From: Psychroflexus curvus
GTDB lineage: Bacteria; Bacteroidota; Bacteroidia; Flavobacteriales; Flavobacteriaceae
Length of the DNA: 64,000 nucleotides
Reading direction: 5' to 3'
NCBI RefSeq assembly: GCF_020164585.1
Contig: NZ_JAIQZF010000004.1
Coordinates: 1 to 64,000 of the forward strand
Under the pieces are notes generated by a model that saw nothing but the letters and a program-made list of their open reading frames with translations, was not told the DNA's origin and made no database searches. The position numbers and the translations under genes are program-made. Shown here piece after piece: positions 7,415 to 16,719 of the stretch (position 1 is its first letter; every line of letters starts with the position of its first letter).

Positions 7415-7951
7415 TTAGGTTGAGGATTTTATCATTTCACTTTTATGTTTTTCAAAAATAATTTTGAACCACTCTGTATAATCCTTTGGATTTTTTTTAA
7501 TATCAACTTCAATATCTTCAAGCTTCATCCATTTCCAAGCATGAACTTCTTCTGGATTAGGCTTAGGCTCTTCATTGAATTCACCAACTAGGATATAATC
7601 ATATTCATGCTCAGTAAGACCATTTTCAAACGGAGCTTTGTAGATAAAAGAAATGGTTTCCTGAAGCTCTGTGCTAAAACCCATTTCTTCCTGAAGACGT
7701 CTTTTGCCCGCTTCAATATTAGATTCTCCAAGTTTTTGATGACTACAGCAGGTGTTGGTCCAAAGACCTGGCGTGTGATACTTTGTCAGTGCGCGTTGCT
7801 GCAACATTAATTCGTTGTCTGAATTATAAATAAAAACTGAAAAAGCCCGGTGAAGCTTAGCTTTTTCATGAGCTTCTATTTTTTCCATGGTTCCTTGTGG
7901 ATTATCGTTTTCATCCACAAGAATTACATAATTGGTAGTGCTTTCTATCAT
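7415..7951 (-). CDS. idi: Isopentenyl-diphosphate delta-isomerase, type 1
   Basis: Interconverts isopentenyl and dimethylallyl diphosphate for isoprenoid, quinone and carotenoid synthesis. From the ATG at 7951 (MIESTTNYVIL) the protein has 178 residues and the Nudix-like fold. The active-site segment is GLWTNTCCSHQKLGES, with the second Cys of CCSH aligning with the catalytic Cys and His as a metal ligand. It continues with the Nudix-like RRLQEEMGF and the catalytic-Glu region LTEHEYDYILVG. The longer frame starting at 8008 would lie upstream of the predicted promoter and is rejected. It heads the idi-queD-bcp-manA operon. Confidence 0.92.
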   Translation of the reverse strand: MIESTTNYVILVDENDNPQGTMEKIEAHEKAKLHRAFSVFIYNSDNELMLQQRALTKYHTPGLWTNTCCSHQKLGESNIEAGKRRLQEEMGFSTELQETISFIYKAPFENGLTEHEYDYILVGEFNEEPKPNPEEVHAWKWMKLEDIEVDIKKNPKDYTEWFKIIFEKHKSEMIKSST

Positions 7952-7956
7952 AGTTT

Positions 7957-7964
7957 CAAAAGTA
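7957..7964 (-). promoter_or_regulatory. Minus-7 box of the idi operon (probably leaderless)
   Basis: The minus strand reads TACTTTTG, an exact TAnnTTTG match, ending five bases before the idi ATG. Transcription would start at or within a base or two of the A of the ATG. A TTTG lies 22 bases upstream. Confidence 0.65.
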
Positions 7965-8290
7965 CAAAATAACTTGCATAAGACTACAAATAAGGAAAGC
8001 ACCTTCAATGAAAAGATGTTATTTATGAATTATTTAGTAATTGACTTAAAAAAATCAATCAAATACATATCTAGAAAACTTACAGCCTATGCGCGTCCCT
8101 CAGACGTTGTTTCTTGAGCAATTTCACACTCAATTTTTTTATATCCTTTTTGAAATTGATAAATAAAAAAGTATTTAAAATCAGATTTTAGAACATGGCA
8201 TAACATTATAAGATTGCACTTCCAAATTTGACTAAAGCTTCGCTATCATGAGCATAGAGTTCTTAGACTGAAGATGATGAATCTTAAAAT
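7965..8290. other. Intergenic region, nothing further recognised
   Basis: About 325 bases of AT-rich sequence lie between the idi promoter and the stop of the OmpA-family gene. There is no credible frame, tRNA or strong hairpin. It presumably contains the end of the type IX operon transcript. Confidence 0.5.
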
Positions 8291-10279
8291 TTAATCTTCT
8301 TTAGTATTATTTTCGTTTAAAATAATAAATTCGGATCTTCTATTTTGGTCATGCTCTTCTTGTGTACAAACGGATTCATTCGAACAACTATTGACCGGTT
8401 GAGTTTCTCCGTAACCCTTTGCAATAATTCTGCTGCTCTCTAAACCGGCTTTGCTAACTATATAATCCCTGGTAGCTTTTGCGCGTTTTTCTGATAACGC
8501 TTTATTGTACGCATCATCTCCCCTACTATCTGTATGTGACCGTATTTCTATTCGCAATTCGGGGTAGGATTTCATCACAGCAATAATTTTCTGTAATTCC
8601 ACTTCAGCATCCGGACGAATCTGAAAAGCATCGAAATCGAAGTAAATTGGATCTAATTGAAGTAATTCGCTAAGATCATCCCCATTATCAACTTCGGTTA
8701 CACCGAGCTCATTTCCACCCTGCACGTTGAAATTTAAAGAATTCTCAGTATCAAAATCGGTGTTTGTTTTGACGAATTCTTCTTCAGTTATAAAATTATC
8801 TTTAGAAACCCTTACAACATACTTAGTACCACATTCGATTTCAAATTGATATAATCCTTCTGAGCTAGTTACTGTGGATTGCAACAAATTCAAATCCTCA
8901 TCATATAACTCTACTTTAGCACCTTTGAGAGCCTCGTCTGTACTAAAGTTATAGATTTTACCATTTATGGATTGAAAACATGCTGTCATCAATTCTTGAA
9001 GTTGTCTAAATGAATAAATATCATCACTTGTATCTGCTTCTCCTCTATTGGAAGCGAAAAATCCCTTTTTAATTTTAGAGTCAATAATAAAACTAAAATC
9101 ATCTTTATTGCTGTTAATCGGTTTTCCAACATTAAATACTTCTCCTAGTTCTCCATTCTCTTTTATAGCAGCAACAAAAACATCCAGACCTCCCAGACCT
9201 AAATGACCATCGGATGAGAAATAAAGCATGTTATCTTCACTCACAAAGGCAAAACTTTCTCGCCCTTCAGTATTAATTGCGTCTCCAAGATTTTCGGGCT
9301 CGCTATAAGTATTGTCATCTATAATGTCGACTTTATAAAGGTCGGATCTGCCTCTTGTGCCTTCCATATCTGAAGAAAAATAAAGGGTTTTTTCGTCACT
9401 GCTCAAGGCTGGATGAGCTATAGAAAAATTATCACTATTGAACGGTAGTTCCTGTGGCTTTGACCAGCTATTATCTTCACCTAATTCAGATTTGAATAAT
9501 TTCAAATAACTTACACCATCATCTCCGCGTTTAAGTTGATTATCTACCAGATTATTTCTTGTAAAATATACAGTTTTCCCATCACGCGTGAATACGGGTG
9601 ATGACTCATGAAATCTAGAGTTTAATTCATCTAAAAAATTGATTGGCTGAGATGTGACTTCCAAAGAGTCTGAAAGTTCTACGCTATATAGGTTAAGGTA
9701 AGGTTGGTTGCTCCATTCATCAATTCTTCTCATTAAAGAGAACTTAGGCTTATTGGAAGCATATACTAATTTGTCCTTATAGAAGGAAGGAGAAAACTCA
9801 GAGTACTCAGAATTTATAGGAGTCTCACTAAGGGTGAATCTATCTGACTGCATGTCTATAATTTCCAAATAGTCACGTTCGTTTTTAAGTCTAGAGACCC
9901 TGCTATCATTTTTATTTAAGGCATTAAATTTTAACATGATTAAATCCGCCTCATCATATTGCTTAACGCTTTTTAAAGACTGAGCATATTTGAATAAATA
10001 CTCCTTCGGAAGGTTGGGGTTTAACTCATATAATTTTGCGTACCAATTCAGAGCATTCTCCAAATCATTATTGAAGTAATAAGAGTCTCCAAGTTTTTTA
10101 AATAGATTTTCAGATTTATACCCGGTTTTAGCAACTTCAAGATAAATTTTTTGAGCATCTATAAAGGCAAAACCTTCAAACATCTTATCGGCTTCTTTCA
10201 ATTTCTCCTCCTGTGCATTTCCCAAACAGGAAAACAGTATGGCCAATACATAAAAGATATGATTTAAATTCAATTTCAT
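8291..10279 (-). CDS. PorE-like OmpA-family protein (TPR, PD40, regulatory domain, OmpA)
   Basis: A 662-residue envelope protein. From the ATG at 10279 it has a signal peptide (MKLNLNHIFYVLAILFSCLGNA), TPR-like repeats (about 25-140), then WD40/PD40-type beta-propeller blades (for example SPVFTRDGKTVYFTR, HPALSSDEKTLYFSSD, ENMLYFSSDGHLG). A carboxypeptidase-regulatory-like domain follows (GKIYNFSTDEALKGAKVELYD). The C-terminal OmpA domain (IYFDFDAFQIRPDAEVEL, RSHTDSRGDDAYN, LSEKRAKATRDYI, GYGETQP) would bind peptidoglycan. This architecture matches PorE of the type IX secretion system. The long frame to 10474 lies inside the upstream gene and is spurious. It starts one base after the PorP/SprF stop, so it is the last gene of the operon. 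Confidence 0.88.
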   Translation of the reverse strand: MKLNLNHIFYVLAILFSCLGNAQEEKLKEADKMFEGFAFIDAQKIYLEVAKTGYKSENLFKKLGDSYYFNNDLENALNWYAKLYELNPNLPKEYLFKYAQSLKSVKQYDEADLIMLKFNALNKNDSRVSRLKNERDYLEIIDMQSDRFTLSETPINSEYSEFSPSFYKDKLVYASNKPKFSLMRRIDEWSNQPYLNLYSVELSDSLEVTSQPINFLDELNSRFHESSPVFTRDGKTVYFTRNNLVDNQLKRGDDGVSYLKLFKSELGEDNSWSKPQELPFNSDNFSIAHPALSSDEKTLYFSSDMEGTRGRSDLYKVDIIDDNTYSEPENLGDAINTEGRESFAFVSEDNMLYFSSDGHLGLGGLDVFVAAIKENGELGEVFNVGKPINSNKDDFSFIIDSKIKKGFFASNRGEADTSDDIYSFRQLQELMTACFQSINGKIYNFSTDEALKGAKVELYDEDLNLLQSTVTSSEGLYQFEIECGTKYVVRVSKDNFITEEEFVKTNTDFDTENSLNFNVQGGNELGVTEVDNGDDLSELLQLDPIYFDFDAFQIRPDAEVELQKIIAVMKSYPELRIEIRSHTDSRGDDAYNKALSEKRAKATRDYIVSKAGLESSRIIAKGYGETQPVNSCSNESVCTQEEHDQNRRSEFIILNENNTKED

Positions 10280-10280
10280 T

Positions 10281-11213
10281 TTAGAAAAATCTTGGTGAAT
10301 ACATTTTTTTATACTTCTTGAATAATTCAAATCTTGCAAAAAACTCCAGGGAACCATCATTATAATTTGACAATTTTGACGTGTCTCTATCGTAAGCAAT
10401 ACCAAGCAATATGGCATCACTAGCTTGAAATGCAAATAAGGCAGAGAATGCTGAGTTAATTCTGTAGGCAGCACCTACTGTAAATTTGCCGTTGATTAAA
10501 AAATTTGACGATACCTCAGCTAATACTGGAGCTCCACTTACATGTCTCAGTAAAATGGATGGCTTAAATTTTAAAGTAGGATTAATGTCATAAACATAGC
10601 CAGCAGTCAGGTAATAATGCAAGCGGTCTCTAACTTGGGCATCTGCAACAGAATTTTCTGAAAATCGATCTGTTCGTAATAAAGCCGGTACGCTAAGTCC
10701 AACATAGTATTGATCATTATACCATAATGCGCCCAGTCCCAATTGGGGAGAAATTTTATCCTCGAAATTGTTAAACTCAGGATCGTTAGGATCGAAAATA
10801 CTCAATTCATTAAAGTTAACACTTAGCATGTTTATTCCTGCATTGAGCCCAAAAGATAGTTTTGTATTTTCAGGAAATTCAATAGCATAACTGTAAACAG
10901 CATTGAAATCTGTTTCCTGAGTAACCCCAATTCTGTCATTAACTAGGTTAAAGCCCAAACCCATTTTTCCGTCTTTAATCGGGGAATGGGCAGAGAAAGT
11001 CTGTGAACTTGGAGCACCATCAAATCCTAGCCACTGAGATCTGTGAAGTACGGCAGCACTTAATACATCTCGAGATCCAGCATAAGCAGGATTTATAGCC
11101 ATTGTATTATACATGTACTGAGTGAAATTAGGATCCTGCTGAGCAACTGCCTGGTTGCTAAATAGGAGTGAGAAAAACAACAAACTTATATGTACAATTC
11201 GGTATTTAGTCAT
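10281..11213 (-). CDS. PorP/SprF family type IX secretion membrane protein
   Basis: An outer-membrane beta-barrel of 310 residues with a signal peptide (about residues 1-24, ending NQAVA). It has the family opening QQDPNFTQYMYNTMAINPAYAGSRD and the recurring LHRSQWLGFDGAPSSQT. PorP/SprF proteins work with the type IX secretion system and in particular hold cargo that has a type B C-terminal domain, the kind carried by the neighbouring adhesin-like gene. An ATG at 11213 (MTKYRIV) fits the signal peptide better than the frame start at 11228, which overlaps the previous gene. It sits between cargo and PorE-like genes. Confidence 0.9.
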   Translation of the reverse strand: MTKYRIVHISLLFFSLLFSNQAVAQQDPNFTQYMYNTMAINPAYAGSRDVLSAAVLHRSQWLGFDGAPSSQTFSAHSPIKDGKMGLGFNLVNDRIGVTQETDFNAVYSYAIEFPENTKLSFGLNAGINMLSVNFNELSIFDPNDPEFNNFEDKISPQLGLGALWYNDQYYVGLSVPALLRTDRFSENSVADAQVRDRLHYYLTAGYVYDINPTLKFKPSILLRHVSGAPVLAEVSSNFLINGKFTVGAAYRINSAFSALFAFQASDAILLGIAYDRDTSKLSNYNDGSLEFFARFELFKKYKKMYSPRFF

Positions 11214-11224
11214 AAGATTGAGTA

Positions 11225-14200
11225 TCAATTTAAATGTATATATCCTGTTCTTCTCATCGGTTTACCGTTTCTATTGACATAATTCAAAATATAGAAATAA
11301 GTGCCTGGTGGTAAACGTTTGTCTTTTTGCATATTGACATTACCAGCACTATAACCTGCAAATTTGACATTTGTATTATCATAATTTGTAACGTCATATA
11401 CTTTAGCTCCCTGTCGATTGAAAATCTGAACAGAATTCTCAGGATAATTTTCTATACCCTCGATTCTAAAAAATTTATTATTCGAAATACTTCCTTCTGT
11501 GGCAATAGCATTAAATGTTTTGATGGTTTCGATATAAAATCCGTCATTATCAGATCTGATGGTTTCCCCAGCTACTACCAAAGTTGTTGTTGGATTTGTA
11601 CCTTCGGTCTGAATAACATTTGTAGGAAAATCAATGTCGTTTTGATCGATTTCTGATATGATTTCACCAGCTAAAACCTCAAAAGACCAGTCTCCATCTG
11701 AATTGGTTTCCGTCTCAAATTCAGCACCCGTTGCATCAGTAATAAAAATTCTGACATTTGAAATTCCGTCTTCGTCAGCATCTTGTGTTCCATTAGTGTT
11801 TTCATCATAATAAAGCCTTCCTAATACTGTTCCACGGGTTTCTAAAAAGAAAAAGCCATCAGGAACTTCAGCAACATTCGCATTTGATCCAACAAATGTT
11901 GTCGTCGGGTTAGTTCCTTGAGTCTGGTCTGCTCCTATAGGGAAATTGGGACCGTTAACATCTATAGTAGATGTCGTGTTTCCAATAGAAACAACCATGG
12001 ACCACTCGCCTTCAGAATTTGTAGTTACTGAACTTATGCTACCATCAGATTCTTCAATTTGAATTTCATTGCTAGCAATACCCAATTCATTATTATCTTG
12101 AATTCCGTTGTTATTCTCATCATCATAGAGAATACCACTAAGCAATCCTGTTTGGTTGGTTGTATAAAAACCATCAGCTTCTTCTTCGATTACACCTCCC
12201 GCATTTACCCGACTAGACGTTGGGTTTGTGCCTTGCGTCTGAGTAGCTCCTTGAGGAAATGCTGCATCTGTTAAATCAATAGTTGATGTAACTGAACCTG
12301 CAGCTACCTGAGCAGTCCAGTCTCCATTGACATCTGTGATTAAGTTTTGGCTTATTCCGGCTTCGTCCATGACCTGAACCAAAACATCTGGCATATCTGG
12401 CTCATCTGCATCCTGAATGCCATTTGAATTATTATCGAAATACAGATGTCCTGATAAGGTTCCTTCATTAGAGGAATCTTGTTCAAAAAATCCATCATTA
12501 TCTGATACTACTTCAGCATCTGCAGGCACAAAAGTAGTTGTTGGATCTGTTCCTTCTGTTTGAATTACTCCTTCAGGGAAATCAGGATCGGTTTGAAGAA
12601 TATCCGATATTGTATTTCCAGCGGGTACTACGATGGACCAATTCCCATTAGCATCTGAAGACAAAATAGTTTTACCACCAAATGTATCTGTAATCTCGAT
12701 ATCAATATTTGGTAAATCAGGTTCCCCAGAATCCTGATCGCCGTTACCGTTTACATCCATATATAAGTGACCGGATAAGGTTCCTTCTATTTGAGGATCG
12801 TTTTCAAAAAAACCATCGTTATCTGATGATATATCATCATCTGAAACTACTAATGTTTCTGTAGGATCGGTACCTTCAGTTTGAACTACATTTTGAGGAA
12901 AGTCGGGGTCTTGCTGATCTATGTTGGAAATTGTATTTCCAGCTGGGACTTCAATATTCCAATCCCCGTTAACATCAGTAACTAAAATAGTAGTATTTCC
13001 TAAAACATCTATGATTTCAATATCTATATCTGGCATATCCTCCTCATCAGCATCCTGAGTGCCGTTACCATTGGCATCATAATATAAATGCCCCCTTAAA
13101 ATTCCTAAACCGATGTACCCATCAGATTCAGTATAAGATTGTCCATTTATCACATCAGTAGTTGTCGGGTTTGTGCCTTCTGTTTGTAAAATCCTTTCAG
13201 GGAATTCAGGATCCGTTTCAACAATTTGACTCACTGTAGAACCTTCAGGGACTCTTGTACTCCAAATTCCACTTCCATCTGTAGTTAGGGTTATAATATC
13301 TCCCAAAGATGTCGTAATGTCAACTGAAACATTTGAGATACCAGATTCATTAGTATCCTGGTTTCCATTTCCGTTGGCATCATAATATAATACTCCGGAG
13401 AGAATTCCAGATTGGTAAAATCCATCATTTTCTGTGAACGTTATTTGATCTTGAATAACTCTATGAATAGAAGGGTTGCTTCCTTCAGTTTGAAGAGCTT
13501 CAGTAGGGAAATCAGTGTCTGTTTCATCTATATCAACTTCCACAGAACCGATTAAAACATCAGCAAGCCAGTCTCCGTCTGCAGTTGTTGTCACTGTTTG
13601 AGGAGTTCCATACTGGTCGGTAATTATAACATCAACATCGGGCATATCAGCTTCCCCTGCATCCTGAGTTCCATTTCCATTGGTATCAAAATAGAGATGA
13701 CCGATTATCGTTCCTGAAGCTGAAAATCCATCAAACTCCAGGTAGGTTTTTCCAACTATAACCTCTGTTGTTGTTGGATTTGTACCTTCTGTTTGTAAAA
13801 CTGAATCTGGAAAATCAGTGTCGGTTTCGTCGATTGAACTCACTGTTGAACCTTTAGGAACTCGTGTACTCCAACTACCGTTTATATCTGTAGTCAGGCT
13901 TATGGGCTCACCTAAAGAGGTTTCTATTTCTACTGAAACATCTGAAATTCCTAATTCATTAGCATCTTGATCTCCATTTCCATTGGTGTCAAAATATAAT
14001 ATCCCGGAGAGAATTCCAGATTCATAGAATCCATCATTCTCTGTAAAGGTAACTTCACCAAAAATTGGTGTATGTGTTGACGGATTTGTGCCTTCAGTTT
14101 GAAAAGCGCCCGTAGGGAAATCTGCATCGGTTTCGTCTATATCAACCTCAATAGCACTAAATAAAACATCGGCTGTCCAGTCTCCATCTGCATTTGTGGT

Positions 14201-16582
14201 TACTGTTTTAGTATTTCCATACTGATCTGTAATGAAAATATCAACATCTGGCATATTAGTCTCCCCATTATCCTGAACGCCATTGCCATTGGTATCGAAG
14301 TACAAATGACCTGTCAAAACGCCTGTGCTGAAAAATCCATCAAACTCTTCATAGGTTTGCCCATTTATGACTTCTGTTGTTGTTGGATTTGAACCTTCCG
14401 TTTGCGAAACTCCCTCTGGAAACTCAGGATCCTCTTCAACAATAAGACTTTCTGTATCACCTTCGGGAACTCTTGCATTCCAGGCTCCATTCTCATCTGT
14501 AATTACATCTATGACATTACCCAATGATGTTGTAATTTCAACTGAAACATCTGAGATACCAGATTCACCTGTATCCTGAGTTCCATTTCCATTGTTATCA
14601 AAATATAAAATTCCAGAAAGTATACCAGATTTATAAAACCCATCATTTTCTGTAAACGTAGATTGAGCTTGCATAACGGTATGAGTGGATGGGTTGGCTC
14701 CTTCAGTTTGCAAAGCACCTGTCGGGAAATCCGCATCGGTTTCGTCTATATTAACCTCAGCAGAACCTATCAAAACATCGGCTGTCCAGTCTCCCTCTGC
14801 ATTTGTCACAACTACTGTTTGAGGACTCCCATACTGGTTTGTGATTCTCACATTTACATCCGGCATATCAGCCTCACCAGCATCCTGGACACCATTGCCA
14901 TTGGTGTCGAAGTACAAATGACCAGTTAAAATCCCTGAAGCGAAGAATCCATCAAACTCTTCATAAGTTTGTCCATTCACAACTTCAGTAGTTGTTGGGT
15001 TTTCTCCGTCAGTCTGTGAAACTCCATTTGGAAATTCAGGATCATCTTCATCAATAAAACTTATTGTAGTACCTTCAGGAACTCGTGTACTCCAAGATCC
15101 ATTCACATTTGTGACTACTTCAATGTTATTACCCTGTGAAGTTGTAATGTTAACTGAAACATCTGAGATGCCAGATTCACCAGCATCTTTGTTTCCATTG
15201 GCATTACTATCAAAATACAAGATTCCAGAGAGAGTTCCTGATTTAAAGAATCCATCATTCTCGGTAAAAATAGCTTGGCCCTGAAGAGTTGTATGGGAGG
15301 ATGGGTTATCGCCTTCGGTTTGAAAGGCACCTGTAGGAAAGTCTGCATCTGTTTTGTCTATATTAATCACAACAGCCCCTAATAAAACATTGGCTGTCCA
15401 GTTTCCCTCTGCATTTGTTACTACTGTTTGGGTATTTCCATACTGATCTGTGATAGAAATATCAACATCTGGCATATCAGCTTCTCCAGCATTCTGAGTA
15501 GCATCACCATTGGTATCGAAGTACAAATGACCAGTTAAAATACCTGATCCGAAGAATCCATCAGTCTCCTCATAGGTTTGTGCATTTAGGACTTGAGTTG
15601 TTGTTGGATTTGTGCCCTCCGTTTGGGTTGCGCCATTAGGAAATTGCGGGACAGTTTCATCAATAGAACTTACAGTTGATCCCTTAGGTACTCTTGTGCC
15701 CCAAAATCCGTCAACATCTGTAGTTAGAGTAATATTATCACCTAATGATGTTTGAATTACAACAGGAATATCAGGTAAACCAGGTTCATTAGCATCTTGA
15801 TTTCCGTTTTCGTTAGCATCGAAATAGAGAGTTCCCCTAAGGATTCCAGATTCGAAAAAACCATCATTTTCAGTAAATGTAGTTTGACCCTGAGGAATGT
15901 TGTGTGTAGATGGATTGATCCCTTCTGTTTGAAGCGCACCTGTTGGGAAATCAACATCCGTTTCATCTATGTTAACTTCTATATTTCCAAAAAGAACAGT
16001 TGCCAGCCAAACTCCATCAGCATCTGTAGTTACTGGTTGAGTATTTCCATATTGATCTGTAATAAAAACATCAACATTTGGCATATTTGGTTCTCCTGCA
16101 TCCTGAGTTTCGTTTCCATTGACATCAAAATACAAGTGACCTGTAGCATCTCCCTGAAATGTATAACCCTTGGTTTGTGCTTGAACTGTAGTGTTTGCTA
16201 TAGCCTGGACAGTGTTAGGGTCTGAACCTTCAGTTAATACAGCTCCAGGAGGCAAACTTGAACTGTCCATTATAATCGATTTAGTACCTTCTTCAACCGC
16301 TAAAGACCAAATTCCATCAGCATTTGTTAATACAGACACACCCTGTCCATCAGAATTAATAATAATAACCCGAACGCCCCCTAATCCTGGCTCTCCAGCA
16401 TCCTGTGTACCATTACCATTAAAATCTGCGTAGATAAAACCTTCTATGACGCCAGAAGCTTTTAACTTTTGCATAAGATCTGCAAAGGGATTTGTAAATT
16501 TGGTCTCTTCTTGAGCATTAACCCAGAAGCTTTGAAAAAAAATTAAAAATAAGAATATAAAAGAAGAAGTAGTTATTCTCAT
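11225..16582 (-). CDS. Giant surface protein with 16 SdrD-B-like repeats and a type IX C-terminal domain
   Basis: A 1785-residue secreted protein. After a signal peptide (MRITTSSFIFLFLIFFQSFWVNA) come 16 repeats of about 100 residues. Each starts G-x-LYFD-x-N-x-NG-x-QD-x-x-E, the SdrD-B signature, whose Asp/Asn/Glu residues would bind calcium, and each ends in TEGxNPTT and a DGFF-like segment. Repeats 2-12 alternate between an A form (GHLYFD ... MPDVD ... ITDQYGN) and a B form (GILYFD ... GISDVSV ... TTSLG). The last 100 residues (NNKFFRIEGIENYPENSVQI ... NRQGAKVYDV ... PGTYFYILNY) match the gliding-motility-associated type B sorting domain, though the usual NGDGxND start is degenerate. It is probably an extended stalk or adhesin. 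The ATG at 16582 is chosen for the signal peptide. Confidence 0.88.
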   Translation of the reverse strand: MRITTSSFIFLFLIFFQSFWVNAQEETKFTNPFADLMQKLKASGVIEGFIYADFNGNGTQDAGEPGLGGVRVIIINSDGQGVSVLTNADGIWSLAVEEGTKSIIMDSSSLPPGAVLTEGSDPNTVQAIANTTVQAQTKGYTFQGDATGHLYFDVNGNETQDAGEPNMPNVDVFITDQYGNTQPVTTDADGVWLATVLFGNIEVNIDETDVDFPTGALQTEGINPSTHNIPQGQTTFTENDGFFESGILRGTLYFDANENGNQDANEPGLPDIPVVIQTSLGDNITLTTDVDGFWGTRVPKGSTVSSIDETVPQFPNGATQTEGTNPTTTQVLNAQTYEETDGFFGSGILTGHLYFDTNGDATQNAGEADMPDVDISITDQYGNTQTVVTNAEGNWTANVLLGAVVINIDKTDADFPTGAFQTEGDNPSSHTTLQGQAIFTENDGFFKSGTLSGILYFDSNANGNKDAGESGISDVSVNITTSQGNNIEVVTNVNGSWSTRVPEGTTISFIDEDDPEFPNGVSQTDGENPTTTEVVNGQTYEEFDGFFASGILTGHLYFDTNGNGVQDAGEADMPDVNVRITNQYGSPQTVVVTNAEGDWTADVLIGSAEVNIDETDADFPTGALQTEGANPSTHTVMQAQSTFTENDGFYKSGILSGILYFDNNGNGTQDTGESGISDVSVEITTSLGNVIDVITDENGAWNARVPEGDTESLIVEEDPEFPEGVSQTEGSNPTTTEVINGQTYEEFDGFFSTGVLTGHLYFDTNGNGVQDNGETNMPDVDIFITDQYGNTKTVTTNADGDWTADVLFSAIEVDIDETDADFPTGAFQTEGTNPSTHTPIFGEVTFTENDGFYESGILSGILYFDTNGNGDQDANELGISDVSVEIETSLGEPISLTTDINGSWSTRVPKGSTVSSIDETDTDFPDSVLQTEGTNPTTTEVIVGKTYLEFDGFSASGTIIGHLYFDTNGNGTQDAGEADMPDVDVIITDQYGTPQTVTTTADGDWLADVLIGSVEVDIDETDTDFPTEALQTEGSNPSIHRVIQDQITFTENDGFYQSGILSGVLYYDANGNGNQDTNESGISNVSVDITTSLGDIITLTTDGSGIWSTRVPEGSTVSQIVETDPEFPERILQTEGTNPTTTDVINGQSYTESDGYIGLGILRGHLYYDANGNGTQDADEEDMPDIDIEIIDVLGNTTILVTDVNGDWNIEVPAGNTISNIDQQDPDFPQNVVQTEGTDPTETLVVSDDDISSDNDGFFENDPQIEGTLSGHLYMDVNGNGDQDSGEPDLPNIDIEITDTFGGKTILSSDANGNWSIVVPAGNTISDILQTDPDFPEGVIQTEGTDPTTTFVPADAEVVSDNDGFFEQDSSNEGTLSGHLYFDNNSNGIQDADEPDMPDVLVQVMDEAGISQNLITDVNGDWTAQVAAGSVTSTIDLTDAAFPQGATQTQGTNPTSSRVNAGGVIEEEADGFYTTNQTGLLSGILYDDENNNGIQDNNELGIASNEIQIEESDGSISSVTTNSEGEWSMVVSIGNTTSTIDVNGPNFPIGADQTQGTNPTTTFVGSNANVAEVPDGFFFLETRGTVLGRLYYDENTNGTQDADEDGISNVRIFITDATGAEFETETNSDGDWSFEVLAGEIISEIDQNDIDFPTNVIQTEGTNPTTTLVVAGETIRSDNDGFYIETIKTFNAIATEGSISNNKFFRIEGIENYPENSVQIFNRQGAKVYDVTNYDNTNVKFAGYSAGNVNMQKDKRLPPGTYFYILNYVNRNGKPMRRTGYIHLN

Positions 16583-16600
16583 GTTTGTAGATTGTTTAAT

Positions 16601-16608
16601 CAAATGTA
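16601..16608 (-). promoter_or_regulatory. Minus-7 box for the type IX locus
   Basis: The minus strand reads TACATTTG (TAnnTTTG). It lies 18 bases before the ATG of the giant repeat protein and would drive the three-gene unit. No TTG is evident at minus 33. Confidence 0.5.
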
Positions 16609-16685
16609 TCAAATATTTTAACTTTTATGATTTTTCGTTAACTTTTTTTTAAAAAAAAATATAATCAACAAAAAAGCTCTAATAA

Positions 16686-16715
16686 TTGATTTCAGTCTAT
16701 AAAAAATTAAATTTG
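16686..16715 (+). promoter_or_regulatory. Promoter of prfC (leaderless)
   Basis: TTG (16686-16688), a 19-base spacer, and TAAATTTG (16708-16715) form a full match to the Bacteroidota housekeeping consensus. Only four bases separate the box from the ATG at 16720, so the mRNA probably starts at the start codon. Confidence 0.75.
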
Positions 16716-16719
16716 CCAC

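Noticed and set aside
10280-10474. N-terminal extension of the OmpA-family protein
   Set aside because: The extra 65 residues overlap the PorP/SprF coding sequence in another frame, and a normal signal peptide begins at 10279.
15797-16225. 142-residue and other plus-strand frames opposite the giant surface protein
   Set aside because: They are antisense shadows of a repetitive gene. The period of about 100 codons keeps frames open on the other strand.
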